This document shows, piece by piece, positions 7,043-15,012 of a DNA stretch of 19,268 nt. A model generated the notes under the pieces. That model searched no databases, was not told the origin of the DNA, and saw only the letters and a list, made by a program, of their open reading frames with translations. Location of the stretch: NCBI GenBank assembly GCA_041946865.1, contig JBHGBF010000148.1:1-19268 (forward strand), in the 5' to 3' direction. Source of the DNA: RPQK01 sp041946865 (GTDB lineage Bacteria; Acidobacteriota; UBA6911; RPQK01). Position 1 is the first letter of the stretch. Each line of letters opens with the position of its first letter. The position numbers were made by a program, and so were the translations under genes.

Positions 7043-7954
7043 CTATATAAAGCGAAACGGCGTTGAAGCCCGGACGTGAGCAATTTTCACGTTGGGAAAG
7101 CGCTTGCGAAGCCACTCTGCGGCATCCTCCATACCAGGCTCTTCACTATGGGCGTGGCCCAACACAATCAGGCCTTTGTTGAGCCGTGCCGCGGTCGCGT
7201 CGCGTGCGTACTCGCAACTTGTCCACTCCGCCGTCTCCCCGCAGATGACCACGTCCATTCCTTGGCGGCTCAGGAGCTCGATCTGCTCCCCGCCCATGGC
7301 GCCGCCCCAACCCGCGAACAGGCCCACCCGTCGACAGCGCATCCGGGGATCGCCGACTGCCATGAGGCGCTCGATGCCCAGCCGTTCTTTGCACTTCAGG
7401 CACAGTTCCTCGAAAGTGCTCTCCGTAGTGTTGTAAAGCCTTTTGTTGTCCGGGTTGATCTGTTTCAGGTCAAGCCGGCGGGCCAGGCCGTTGATGATTC
7501 CGTCCGGCTTATGAAGGTGCCAGTAGTCGTGAAAGCGCCAGATGGTGATGCCGGTTTCCTGAATCAGTCTGTGTTTTGTTTCATAGACCGGATCACCCAA
7601 CAACGTCTGAACATTATCAGCGTGCTCGTAGAAGGTCGGCTCGTGGGTTATGAGCAGGTTCGCCCCGATCTCCCGGGTTTTGTTTATAACAGGTATCGTA
7701 GCCAGAAACGTGGTCACGATTCCGGTGACCTTACGCGACGGATCTCCAGCCTTGACCGTGTCGATGGTGTCCTTGACGGGCGTCCCGGTCGTGTCCTTGA
7801 TGATGCGATCGATGACTTCCTGGATAGTAGGGGCCGTCGCTGCGTCTCCGGTCGGGGCGGCTGCCGCCGAGTTAACTGTCACCGTACCCGCAACGGCGCC
7901 TGCGGCCATTCCGGCCAGAAAACTTCGTCGGTCTGCTGTTCGTAGAATTGACAC
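7043..7954 (-). CDS. NIF3-like dinuclear-metal protein with a TAT signal
   Basis: I place the start at GTG 7954, which has a perfect AAGGAGG 9 nt upstream and gives a 303-residue protein. A longer open frame to 8008 lacks a site. Residues 8-33 (ADRRSFLAGMAAGAVAG and an Ala-rich end) are a twin-arginine signal. The rest matches the NIF3/DUF34 family (GTP cyclohydrolase I type 2-like, often YbgI-like metal-binding toroids). The first metal motif is LITHEPTFYEH (His104-Glu105, where many members have His-His), and the C-terminal motif is GHAHSEEPG (His267, His269, Glu271). NIF3 proteins are normally cytoplasmic and their activity is debated, so export is unusual. It sits 82 bp after the PHB-type esterase and 98 bp before the truncated esterase, all on the same strand. 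Confidence 0.8.
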   Translation of the reverse strand: MSILRTADRRSFLAGMAAGAVAGTVTVNSAAAAPTGDAATAPTIQEVIDRIIKDTTGTPVKDTIDTVKAGDPSRKVTGIVTTFLATIPVINKTREIGANLLITHEPTFYEHADNVQTLLGDPVYETKHRLIQETGITIWRFHDYWHLHKPDGIINGLARRLDLKQINPDNKRLYNTTESTFEELCLKCKERLGIERLMAVGDPRMRCRRVGLFAGWGGAMGGEQIELLSRQGMDVVICGETAEWTSCEYARDATAARLNKGLIVLGHAHSEEPGMEDAAEWLRKRFPNVKIAHVRASTPFRFI

Positions 7955-8036
7955 TTCGTCGGTCCTCCTTAGTCGATCTGCGTCAGCGGCTTCACCATTA
8001 GCCCTCAAGGAACGAGAAAAAGGGAATCAGACACGA

Positions 8037-9017
8037 TCAGGGCTGACGATCAGCACGGGCATGCCTCTTGAAGAAACTCCAGATGACCTCGCTGGCATCG
8101 ATGTCTCTATTCGTTTTGCCCACAGCTCTCTCGACCGCGTATTGCAGACCGCCGGGCCAGGTGTGCCCTCCACCCTCAATCGCATAGAGGACGACCTCGG
8201 ATCCGTCCTTGCAGTTGATCCAGCTTTCCTGTCGTACCCGCGTGTCGTCCTGAGGGTCGTTATGCGGCAACACCTTCACCGTGGGCGTCGGAGAGCATTG
8301 ATCGTGACCAGCCAGGACCTTGGACGTTTCAGGTACGGATAGCACTCTTCCCAACCGGCGCTCGCCGGTGGCGTCAGGCGTTTCTCCTCCCTCCCGGGGC
8401 ACAATCGGATCTTTTGTTCCGGTAATGACAAGTAGCGGAATCGGTCTTGGCACCGGCGCCGAAGCGAACTTCTCCTGCATGGTGTAGGCGACGGGTGCAA
8501 CGGCTGCAATCTTGTCAGCGACGTCGCGAGCCAGGCGCATGACCATGTGGGCGCCATTGGATATCCCGGTGGCGTAGACACGATGACGGTCAATATTCAC
8601 AGTCTGCCCCAGGTGATCAATCAATGCCGAGATAAAACCGACGTCATCAGCGTTCGAGAACCGCGGGTCCCTCCCGTCGTTCCATCTCGTCTGAATCGGT
8701 CTCGGGTGCCGACGGCCTTCAGGGTAGACCACGATGAACCCCTCTTTGTCGGCCAAGGCGTTGAAGCGGCCACGCGTCAGATCGACCATGGCTTGCCCGT
8801 TGCCGTTCCCGCCGTGCAGAGCAATGACGAGCGGAAAGGACTTGCTCTTCTCCCAGGAGGGTGGGACATGAATCAGATAAATCCGTTCCAGTCCGTCATG
8901 AGTTATCAAGCCATGACTGTCACCACCCACTGGGCTTTCGGTCGCGCCGAGAGTCGACCAGACCGCAATGGCCATCGACAACGGAACCCAAAAGACTCTT
9001 ATCGGCCTACTCCGCAT
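8037..9017 (-). CDS. Secreted esterase of the PHB depolymerase / LpqC / CE1-like family
   Basis: A 326-residue alpha/beta hydrolase. The ATG at 9017 is chosen because AAAGGA lies 6 nt upstream and a Sec signal peptide follows (about residues 1-25). The catalytic set is complete: oxyanion-hole HGG motif ALHGGNGNG, nucleophile Ser153 in GISNGAH, acid Asp203 in GTKDPIVP, and His285 in GGGHTWPGG. Relatives include poly(3-hydroxybutyrate) depolymerase-like proteins and feruloyl/acetyl esterases; sequence alone does not separate these. The surrounding glycoside hydrolases favour a carbohydrate-ester or phenolic-ester substrate (inference). Its start overlaps the end of the upstream Ntn hydrolase frame by 11 bp, suggesting translational coupling. 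Confidence 0.85.
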   Translation of the reverse strand: MRSRPIRVFWVPLSMAIAVWSTLGATESPVGGDSHGLITHDGLERIYLIHVPPSWEKSKSFPLVIALHGGNGNGQAMVDLTRGRFNALADKEGFIVVYPEGRRHPRPIQTRWNDGRDPRFSNADDVGFISALIDHLGQTVNIDRHRVYATGISNGAHMVMRLARDVADKIAAVAPVAYTMQEKFASAPVPRPIPLLVITGTKDPIVPREGGETPDATGERRLGRVLSVPETSKVLAGHDQCSPTPTVKVLPHNDPQDDTRVRQESWINCKDGSEVVLYAIEGGGHTWPGGLQYAVERAVGKTNRDIDASEVIWSFFKRHARADRQP

Positions 9018-10263
9018 GAGTGTTCCTTTCTTGTACCGGCAGATCGGCTGGGTTAAGAACGGTTCGGGGACCGGCACGCGGCCGTGACCTCCCACGAAGG
9101 GAGCGGGACTCATCACTTCTCCGCGGAGCAGTCACGAATGACCAGCTCTGTGGGCTGGTCATTCCATGGTAGGGGTGTCCCGATCCATCAACCAGACAGG
9201 TGTCGTCTATCAGGACATAGTAGCCGGTCGACGTCGAGAGATTCTGCGGAGGATCGACCTTCAGAGTGCTCGTTCCCAATCCTCCCACGTTCCTGATGTC
9301 AATAACCTCGACCGTCGTATCGTCTGCAGATCGGTTAATCGTTATCTTGCCTCCCGGCCCTTTGAAGACGGGCCTTTGGAAGGTGATGGACAGGTTGGTA
9401 TCAGGTGCTGCACGAAGATCGAAGTTCGCCGGAGAGAGGGCGGTTACCGCCGGGAACATCACCTCGCTGTTGGGAAGGTACGCGAGGTCCTTGAGGTAGA
9501 CGTTACGCAGACCCTTCTTCAGCTCTTCGCGCAAGTCAATGACGGCGACGTGATTAAAATCCTTGATGGGGTAATGACAGTGAACGTACATTTTGCCGGC
9601 TGCCAGATCGTAAATGTTCGAGTAGACCGTGTTGCCCTGCTGGACCTGCGCCAGGATCGACGAGAAGCAGGCTATGGAAATATTCCGCCAGGCGTCGAGG
9701 TTCCTGGTCGCCGTGTCAAACCGCCAATCGGTGGTGGTGGAAGTGAACACGTTGAAGTTCGTGGAGACCTGGTAAGAGCCCTTTTTCGACTGGTATTGAT
9801 ATTCCGTCGCTCCATAGCCGCAGATGACGGAGGCGCCGGTCGCGTCCACCCATTGGATCTGCCCGCGCGAGAAGATAGGCTCGTTGTACTGCTTGTACAT
9901 CGCCAGGACCTGCTCAACCGTGGCGCATTCTCTCAATATCTTGAAAGCCAGGTAGCCTGGATAGTCCAGCTTATTGGGGTCAGGCTTTATCTGCCTCAGG
10001 GGCAATGCGTTCCAGTCATAGAACAGACCCTGGTCATTCATCCCCCCTTGGGAACCATTGTTGCCCATCGTCATGGTCCCGTAATAACCCTGATCGCCGG
10101 GGACAAAACGAATAAGAGCGTTGTACCAGCCGTAATCTTCGTTGTTTCCTACCAGCGTCCATTTGCCCTCAGTCGAATTGAAAATGGTACAGGCCGGAAG
10201 TGGAAGGCTGTTCGAGAAGAAGATCGCAGTAACCGCGAGAAGAATTTGAAGCCGTTTAACCAT
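9007..10263 (-). CDS. Secreted Ntn amide hydrolase with Big_5 Ig-like domain, copy B
   Basis: Second paralogue, 418 residues from ATG 10263, chosen by alignment with the signal peptides of the other two copies. The signal peptide ends PLPA|C and the predicted nucleophile is Cys25 (CTIFNSTEG). N41-E42-D43, GGMNDQGLFYDW, WVDATGASVICGYG and QVSTNF are conserved. The Ig-like region (about 265-380) keeps the YYVLIDDTCLVDG motif. After SWSFVTAP, where both other copies stop, this one continues for 38 Arg/Pro-rich residues and ends inside the next gene's start region, so the original stop was probably lost. A GGAGG sits too far upstream (about 24 nt) to be an ordinary binding site, unlike the clear sites of copies A and C. 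An in-frame open region extends to 10656 but overlaps the divergent rhamnosidase and is ignored. It is closer in protein sequence to copy C than to A. First gene of a possible four-gene transcript. Confidence 0.8.
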   Translation of the reverse strand: MVKRLQILLAVTAIFFSNSLPLPACTIFNSTEGKWTLVGNNEDYGWYNALIRFVPGDQGYYGTMTMGNNGSQGGMNDQGLFYDWNALPLRQIKPDPNKLDYPGYLAFKILRECATVEQVLAMYKQYNEPIFSRGQIQWVDATGASVICGYGATEYQYQSKKGSYQVSTNFNVFTSTTTDWRFDTATRNLDAWRNISIACFSSILAQVQQGNTVYSNIYDLAAGKMYVHCHYPIKDFNHVAVIDLREELKKGLRNVYLKDLAYLPNSEVMFPAVTALSPANFDLRAAPDTNLSITFQRPVFKGPGGKITINRSADDTTVEVIDIRNVGGLGTSTLKVDPPQNLSTSTGYYVLIDDTCLVDGSGHPYHGMTSPQSWSFVTAPRRSDESRSLRGRSRPRAGPRTVLNPADLPVQERNTHAE

Positions 10264-10374
10264 GATCGCGCTACTAGATGACTGCTTCCTCCATGCTGTG
10301 TCAATATGCGGCGCGGTTGTATCGATTAAATTGAGATTCGAGTCCGTGCTAACTAGCAACACAAGAGGGTTCAT
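10264..10374. promoter_or_regulatory. Divergent promoter region between Ntn copy B and GH106 gene
   Basis: 111 bp separate two divergent starts, so promoters for both must lie here or overlap the genes. It is A+T-richer than its surroundings (for example GTATCGATTAAATTGAGATTC). I see no convincing paired -35/-10 boxes or operator palindrome. AAGAGGG 5 nt before the rhamnosidase ATG is its ribosome binding site. Confidence 0.4.
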
Positions 10375-13356
10375 ATGACTCGTTGCATTCCTATTCTGTT
10401 GGCGGTAATGGTCTCGCTGTTCGCCGCGACAAATGCGGCTCCGGTCCGGGCGCCGGAGATTCGTGAAGCCCGAGGGGAACACCAGCGTGTGGTTCTCTCG
10501 TTTGCCCCGGTTGCCGGCGCCAAATCCTACGAGCTGAGGTACAGTTCCGAGGCCGGGGTGAACACGATCCCCGACGTGCAGATAACCGACTACACCGTGC
10601 ATGGGCTGAAAAATGGAACGACATACCGGTTCGAAGTTGCGGCGGTCGGACCCCAAGGAAAATCGCCCTTTTCCGCCGCCGTTACGGCTTCCCCCACAGC
10701 CGAGATGTCATGGGCAGCACTCAAAGACGCTTTCCGGGGCCAGAACCCGACCCGAAGCTCCTGTCCCTTCTGGATGCTCCATGGGAAGGAGAGTGATGAA
10801 GAGCTGCGGACGTTTCTCGACCTGGTCTACCGTTTCGGCTGTGAGGGCGTGACCATCCACCCCTACCTGTTCGAAGGCTATCTCGGAGAGGGGCAGTGGC
10901 ACCGCTGGCAGGTGATCGTCGAGCACGCGCGCAAACTGGGGCTGGCGGTCTGGCAGCTGGACGACAAGGACTATCCGTCGGGTTGGGCCGGCGGAGCCAT
11001 CGTACGCGAGGACCGCCGGCTGGCACGATGGGAAGTCACCCTTCCGCAAACCTTGCGCTATCAGGGGCCGGCCGATGTCTCGATCGACGTCGGCGCCGGT
11101 TTGCCTTCCAAGCAGCAACTGGTCTCAGTCGCGGCATTCGGCCCGGACGAACAAGTGAAGGACCTCACCGATCTGGTGTCAGACAACCGGCTCAAATGGA
11201 GCGTGCCGGAAGGCAATTGGGAAATCTTCGTCATAGGAACCTGGCAGCCCGGCATCGATGACCCCAGGACCCCTCCCGACCTGAAATACGGGGAAGTACG
11301 AGGCTACATTGACCCGCTCAGCGAACAGGCTACCGATCTCTATGTCGAGACGATTATGGGCGCCGCCTTCAAGCATTTGGGGCCGGAGTTCGGCAAGACA
11401 TGGAAGGGGTTCTTCATCGACGAACCCGGGTTTCTTTCGAGCGGCGCCAGGTTAGGAGTATCCGGCGCAGGCTACCCTTTCACGCCTGATTTGCTCGCGC
11501 GCTTCCAGCAACGCTTCGGCTACTCTCTCAGGCCGCTGCTGCCCTCGCTCTGGATCAATCGCGGGAAAATCACGAGCCAGGCGCGACATGACTACATGGA
11601 GCTCATCACGAGCGAATACGGGCGACTCTTCGTTGGCAAGTTGAGGCGCTTTGCCGAAGAGCACGGCACGCAGCTGATCGGTCACCTGATCGAAGGTCCC
11701 CCCATGGCCACCGAGTACGGAGTCGGGCGGAGCACCGGCAGCACGCTCCGGACCCTCGAATCTTTCAGCATGGGCGGCTTCGACAGCATCTTTGATCAGT
11801 GGTTTGTGCCCGACGAAGATGTGTACTGGCGTCAGCCGAAGCTCGCCAGCTCTGTCAGCCATTACATGCAGACCCCGCTGGACGAGGCTCTAGTGGAGCA
11901 CTTCGCGGCGACCGGATGGCGGACGGGTCTGACGGAAATGAAGGCGATGACGGACTGGACGACTTGCAGGGGTGTGAACCGAATCGTGCCCGGCGGTCTG
12001 GACACCCAGGAACCGCCCGTATGGGAGAATGTCCCAGAGATCTGGCTCAAGGGAAAGAACCCACTTGCGCCCTATTTTCATAGTTACCAGCTCGCCGCAA
12101 ACCGTGCGACCATGCTGATTCGCGGCGGACGCCACGTCGCCCGGGCTCTCCTGCTCGATCCGGCGTCATCGGCGTGGGTGGGACCGGTGGAAGATCTCTG
12201 GAAAGCCTGCAAAAGTCTGAGCCAGGCTCATTTCGATTACGACATCGTGTCTTACGGCGTCTTCACCAACCCGTCACGGTGCAGGATCGACGGCAAGCGC
12301 CTCCTGCTGGGGCAGGAGGACTGCGAGTTCGTGATCTTCCCGGGAGCGGAAGCGGTCCCGTTGGCGGTCCTTGAGCGCCTGCAGGAGTTTTGCGACAAAG
12401 GCGGGACGGTGATCTGGCTGGGAGGCGTGATCCGACTTGATCTGAATCCAAACAGGGTCGGCCCGCGTTTCCCTGGCATCTCATCGGACCGTCGTCACGA
12501 CGGTGAGGTGCGGGAGTTGGCGCAAGCCCTCTGGCTGGGCCGCAAGAGCCGCGCATTCAGGGTCACCTATCGCGAACTGGCAAACCTCCTCTACTCACTG
12601 GACGCGCACGACGTCTGGATCGACCCCAACCTGACCATGCTGCAGTACTACCATCGACGGCTTTCCGGCCGGGACCTGTACTTCATCAACAACGAGGGGT
12701 ACCGGGTAAACACGGAAGTGAAACTGCGAGGAGCGAGGGGCGTACCCGAGCTCTGGGACCCCGTCACGGGACAGATCCGTCAGGCACCCTGCTACAAACA
12801 GGATGGCGAATGGCTGTCCGTTCGTCTGGAACTGGAGAGATTCGAGTCCGTCTTTATCGTGATCAACCCCGGAGGCCAGCTCCAGGCGCACCTGGAGCGG
12901 GTAAGCGCCGACGAAGTACGACGGCTGGAGGGCGGGGTTATCGAGATGCGAAGGTACGCCCCGGGCTTCATCGAGTACTCCGTTTCAGAGGGCGATCGGA
13001 CGGAGGCAACGCGGGTAGCAACCGCCGCTGCCAAGCTCTCGGCATTGCGGTTGCAGGAAGGCTGGTCGAGGATACCTCTGGACGGCAATGCGGCCAGGTA
13101 CTCGACGAGTTTCGACTGGGTCCCGGCGCCGGGCAAATCTGCGGAGCTCCGTGTCGACGGCATGACTCAGGTCGTTCGCGTCCGCCTGAACGGCGAGGAT
13201 CTGGGGATGAAATTCTCATACCCCTTCCGGTTCGACTTGAGCGGCCGGTTACGTTCCGGCAGGAACACGCTCGAGATAGAGCACGTGGAGCGCCATACCT
13301 TCGAATCCAAGCTGGGTGAGGTGACGGTGGTCCCGTTCTATTTCGCCAGGAAGTGA
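10375..13356 (+). CDS. FN3-containing GH106-type alpha-L-rhamnosidase-like glycoside hydrolase
   Basis: A 993-residue secreted enzyme. A Sec signal peptide (about residues 1-25) is followed by a fibronectin type III domain (about 26-107: AKSYELRY, then LKNGTTYRFEVAAVG). The large catalytic region resembles GH106 rhamnosidases: GCEGVTIHPYLFEGY, then LGLAVWQLDDKDYPSGWAGG, FFIDEPGF with Glu350 as a candidate catalytic acid, and RFQQRFGYSLRPLLPSLW. The C-terminus has the typical LYFINNEGYR / PELWDPVTGQI stretch and a beta-sandwich (about 890-990: VVRVRLNGEDLG, then LRSGRNTLEIEHVER). Such enzymes release L-rhamnose from pectin side chains or plant glycosides. Family assignment is by motif memory; a related GH2-like family is the alternative. 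The neighbouring rhamnose transporter and kinase remains support a rhamnose role. The ATG has AAGAGGG 5 nt upstream. Confidence 0.75.
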   Translation: MTRCIPILLAVMVSLFAATNAAPVRAPEIREARGEHQRVVLSFAPVAGAKSYELRYSSEAGVNTIPDVQITDYTVHGLKNGTTYRFEVAAVGPQGKSPFSAAVTASPTAEMSWAALKDAFRGQNPTRSSCPFWMLHGKESDEELRTFLDLVYRFGCEGVTIHPYLFEGYLGEGQWHRWQVIVEHARKLGLAVWQLDDKDYPSGWAGGAIVREDRRLARWEVTLPQTLRYQGPADVSIDVGAGLPSKQQLVSVAAFGPDEQVKDLTDLVSDNRLKWSVPEGNWEIFVIGTWQPGIDDPRTPPDLKYGEVRGYIDPLSEQATDLYVETIMGAAFKHLGPEFGKTWKGFFIDEPGFLSSGARLGVSGAGYPFTPDLLARFQQRFGYSLRPLLPSLWINRGKITSQARHDYMELITSEYGRLFVGKLRRFAEEHGTQLIGHLIEGPPMATEYGVGRSTGSTLRTLESFSMGGFDSIFDQWFVPDEDVYWRQPKLASSVSHYMQTPLDEALVEHFAATGWRTGLTEMKAMTDWTTCRGVNRIVPGGLDTQEPPVWENVPEIWLKGKNPLAPYFHSYQLAANRATMLIRGGRHVARALLLDPASSAWVGPVEDLWKACKSLSQAHFDYDIVSYGVFTNPSRCRIDGKRLLLGQEDCEFVIFPGAEAVPLAVLERLQEFCDKGGTVIWLGGVIRLDLNPNRVGPRFPGISSDRRHDGEVRELAQALWLGRKSRAFRVTYRELANLLYSLDAHDVWIDPNLTMLQYYHRRLSGRDLYFINNEGYRVNTEVKLRGARGVPELWDPVTGQIRQAPCYKQDGEWLSVRLELERFESVFIVINPGGQLQAHLERVSADEVRRLEGGVIEMRRYAPGFIEYSVSEGDRTEATRVATAAAKLSALRLQEGWSRIPLDGNAARYSTSFDWVPAPGKSAELRVDGMTQVVRVRLNGEDLGMKFSYPFRFDLSGRLRSGRNTLEIEHVERHTFESKLGEVTVVPFYFARK

Positions 13357-13420
13357 TTGCGGCCCGTAGCAAGCGTGTTGAAGGGGCTCCCGGATAGGGG
13401 ACAGTGCGGTCACAGCATAG

Positions 13421-13747
13421 AACGGGCGCAAAGGTGGAAGCGCTCAGACAACCCTCTATTTCGATCCCGAGACCTTCAGGCACCGCTACTCGATCCACAA
13501 GGTCCGTATCAGCGTCCCGATGGTCCACGACCCGAACGCCTCAGCCAATCAGGATGAGACCTGGTACATCCTGAAGGAAAGCTTTACCGATTACCAGGAA
13601 GCCGGCGGTGGGGCGGTGCCCACCACGTGGATTATCGAGTTCACGACACAAACGGGGAGAGCCGGAAGCGTGTTGCGCTGGACTAATCGGTTTTCGACGA
13701 TAGAGAAGCCGGCCGCGGTTGACCCGTCTCTGTTCGAGCTGAAGTAA
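13421..13747 (+). pseudogene. Orphan C-terminal fragment of an acidobacterial-type secreted protein
   Basis: The frame is open from just after a TAG (13418-13420) to TAA at 13745-13747, 108 codons. It has no start codon at the point where clear protein-like sequence begins (GGSAQTTLYFDPETFRHRY). The rest (TWYILKESFTDYQ, VPTTWIIEF, SVLRWTNRF, DPSLFELK) reads like the C-terminus of acidobacterial proteins related to outer-membrane lipoprotein-sorting factors, from memory. The N-terminal part is missing, with only 64 bp of unremarkable sequence between it and the rhamnosidase stop. An internal ATG at 13520 would give a 75-residue product, but it would cut the conserved region. Best read as a relic left by a deletion. 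Confidence 0.55.
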
Positions 13748-13777
13748 CGCGGGACGGCTTCTCCCGGATGTCAAACG

Positions 13778-14751
13778 TCAGGCATTGGCGCTGGCGATAA
13801 CGATTGAGGCGATGATCAGGAGGATGACGGCCCCGCTCATCAGGTAGACGGGCTTACCCGACGCGCCTTTCCACTCGCCTGTAAAGACACCGGTAAGGTT
13901 GGCCGCCAGGATCACGACGATCAGGTACATCGCCCAGCCCGCTGACGCACCGAGTGATCCGAGCAAGGAAGCCCCCAGGCCGTAAAGAAAAGTGCTGCCC
14001 ATCCACATCAACCCCATAGCCGCCGAAAGCAAGCCGTTACGGCCCCATTCCGAGGCGAAGAAAGACCAGGAACGATTGCGGAAAAGCAGCCATACGGCGT
14101 AGCCAGTATTGACCACGAAGCCACCAAAAAGCGCCACGGCCCACACCGCATTGACGGCTAACGCCGGGGAAGCGCAGGATGCCACTGCCTCTTTGAGGAT
14201 CGGGTCGCCAAAGGCGAAGGCAAAATTGATGAAGGGGAAAAGACCCCGGCGAGAATGGCAAACACCAAGCCGGCCCAAAAGGTCTTTTTCGAGACCTGCG
14301 CCGACGCCTTCTTGCCAGACCCCTCCCGCGCTTTTCCCGCCACGGCTGTGAAAATCACTCCGATGAGAACTAGCACCACCGCGGACTGGATCATTATCCC
14401 CTGCGAGGTGCCGAGGATTGCGCGATTGCTGACAACCAGAGGCGTCATGCTGCCTATGGCGGTCATCAAGCCGAGGTCGACCGAGTAAGCGATGGCCATC
14501 CCCACCATCGGCATGCTGATTCCGAAACACGTGCCTCCGATTCCCCACGCGATTCCGAACAGGAACGGTGCAGCCAATACACTGAGCGGCAGATTTCGGA
14601 TGACCTGCAGGAAGCCGGGCACCGAGGCGAATCCTATCGTCCACGGCACGATGAGCAGCGCTACCAGGGAATAAACAATACATTGATTCTCCCACCTCCA
14701 TGTCCCGATGTATTTCATGGGCAGGATGAAGGTGCCAAGGAGAATCCCCTT
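13778..14751 (-). pseudogene. rhaT: RhaT-type L-rhamnose:H+ symporter, frameshifted and N-truncated
   Basis: Two minus-strand frames together give a RhaT/DMT-type multi-helix sugar transporter. The 5' part (14718 downward) reads MKYIGTWRWEN..., and upstream codons without a start add GILLGTFILP, matching the GsF.lPmK..WkWE region of RhaT. After FAILAGVFSP the frame must shift by one to continue FINFAFAFGDPI and on to the end (VIASANA). The break lies at the CCCC/TTTT run on the minus strand (plus 14234-14241); one extra C would restore VFSPFINF. The N-terminus stops at an in-frame TGA (14752-14754), exactly where a plus-strand kinase fragment begins, so the first helix and start codon are lost. 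The frameshift alone could be a sequencing error; the missing N-terminus is not explained by that. It would have imported L-rhamnose released by the rhamnosidase. Confidence 0.75.
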
Positions 14752-14914
14752 TCAGCAAGGGATACAGGTCGCGGGCATCTTCAAGAACTACGACGTGGTG
14801 AAGCAGTGGGTCCAGATGGGAGACTCCGTCTCACCGGACCCAGAAAACCACGCGACCTACAGGAGGCTTTATGCAATCCCATTCGGACCGGGGGTGACAC
14901 CGACGCCCCCATAA
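14750..14914 (+). pseudogene. C-terminal fragment of an FGGY-family sugar kinase
   Basis: The plus-strand frame reads GIQVAGIFKNYDVVKQW, then SPDPENHATYRRLYAI. This resembles the last residues of FGGY carbohydrate kinases (AGIFKD..., then PDPENHxxYxxLYxxY) such as xylulokinase or rhamnulokinase-like enzymes. The similarity starts abruptly at about 14750, where the opposed RhaT pseudogene also breaks, and ends at 14879, where the long palindrome starts. Its last residues (FGPGVTPTPP) are palindrome-encoded. A catabolic rhamnose/rhamnulose kinase would fit the transporter and rhamnosidase nearby, but the fragment is too short for specificity. Confidence 0.5.
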
Positions 14915-15011
14915 CCCTGGCAAGCACAGGGCCGCACCCCTTCAGCTTCAGGGGTGCGGCCCTGTGCTTGCCAGGTTACGGGGGCGTCGGTGTCACCCCC
15001 GGTCCGAATGG
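14879..15011. repeat. Long near-perfect palindrome (about 62-bp arms)
   Basis: The left arm begins CCATTCGGACCGGGGGTGAC at 14879 and its complement ends at 15011. The arms differ by one substitution and one extra C, and enclose a loop of about 8 nt (TCAGCTTC). The right arm ends one base before the stop codon of Ntn copy C (15013-15015). The left arm begins where the kinase fragment loses similarity. It would form an extremely stable RNA hairpin for either strand. It could be a terminator, a palindromic mobile element or a rearrangement scar. Confidence 0.85.
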
Positions 15012-15012
15012 A

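Noticed and set aside
7076..7945. Plus-strand open frame opposite the NIF3-like gene
   Set aside because: Covers the same bases as a gene with TAT signal, metal motifs and a perfect ribosome binding site; no recognisable features of its own.
9166..10281. Long plus-strand open frame (371 codons) opposite Ntn copy B
   Set aside because: Antisense shadow created by codon bias; the minus strand carries the conserved motifs.
10264..10656. N-terminal extension of Ntn copy B
   Set aside because: It would precede the signal peptide and overlap the divergent rhamnosidase gene; the alignment with copies A and C puts the start at 10263.
14879..15011. Simple rho-independent terminator
   Set aside because: The arms are far longer than any usual terminator stem and no T-tract follows on either strand, although a terminating effect is possible.
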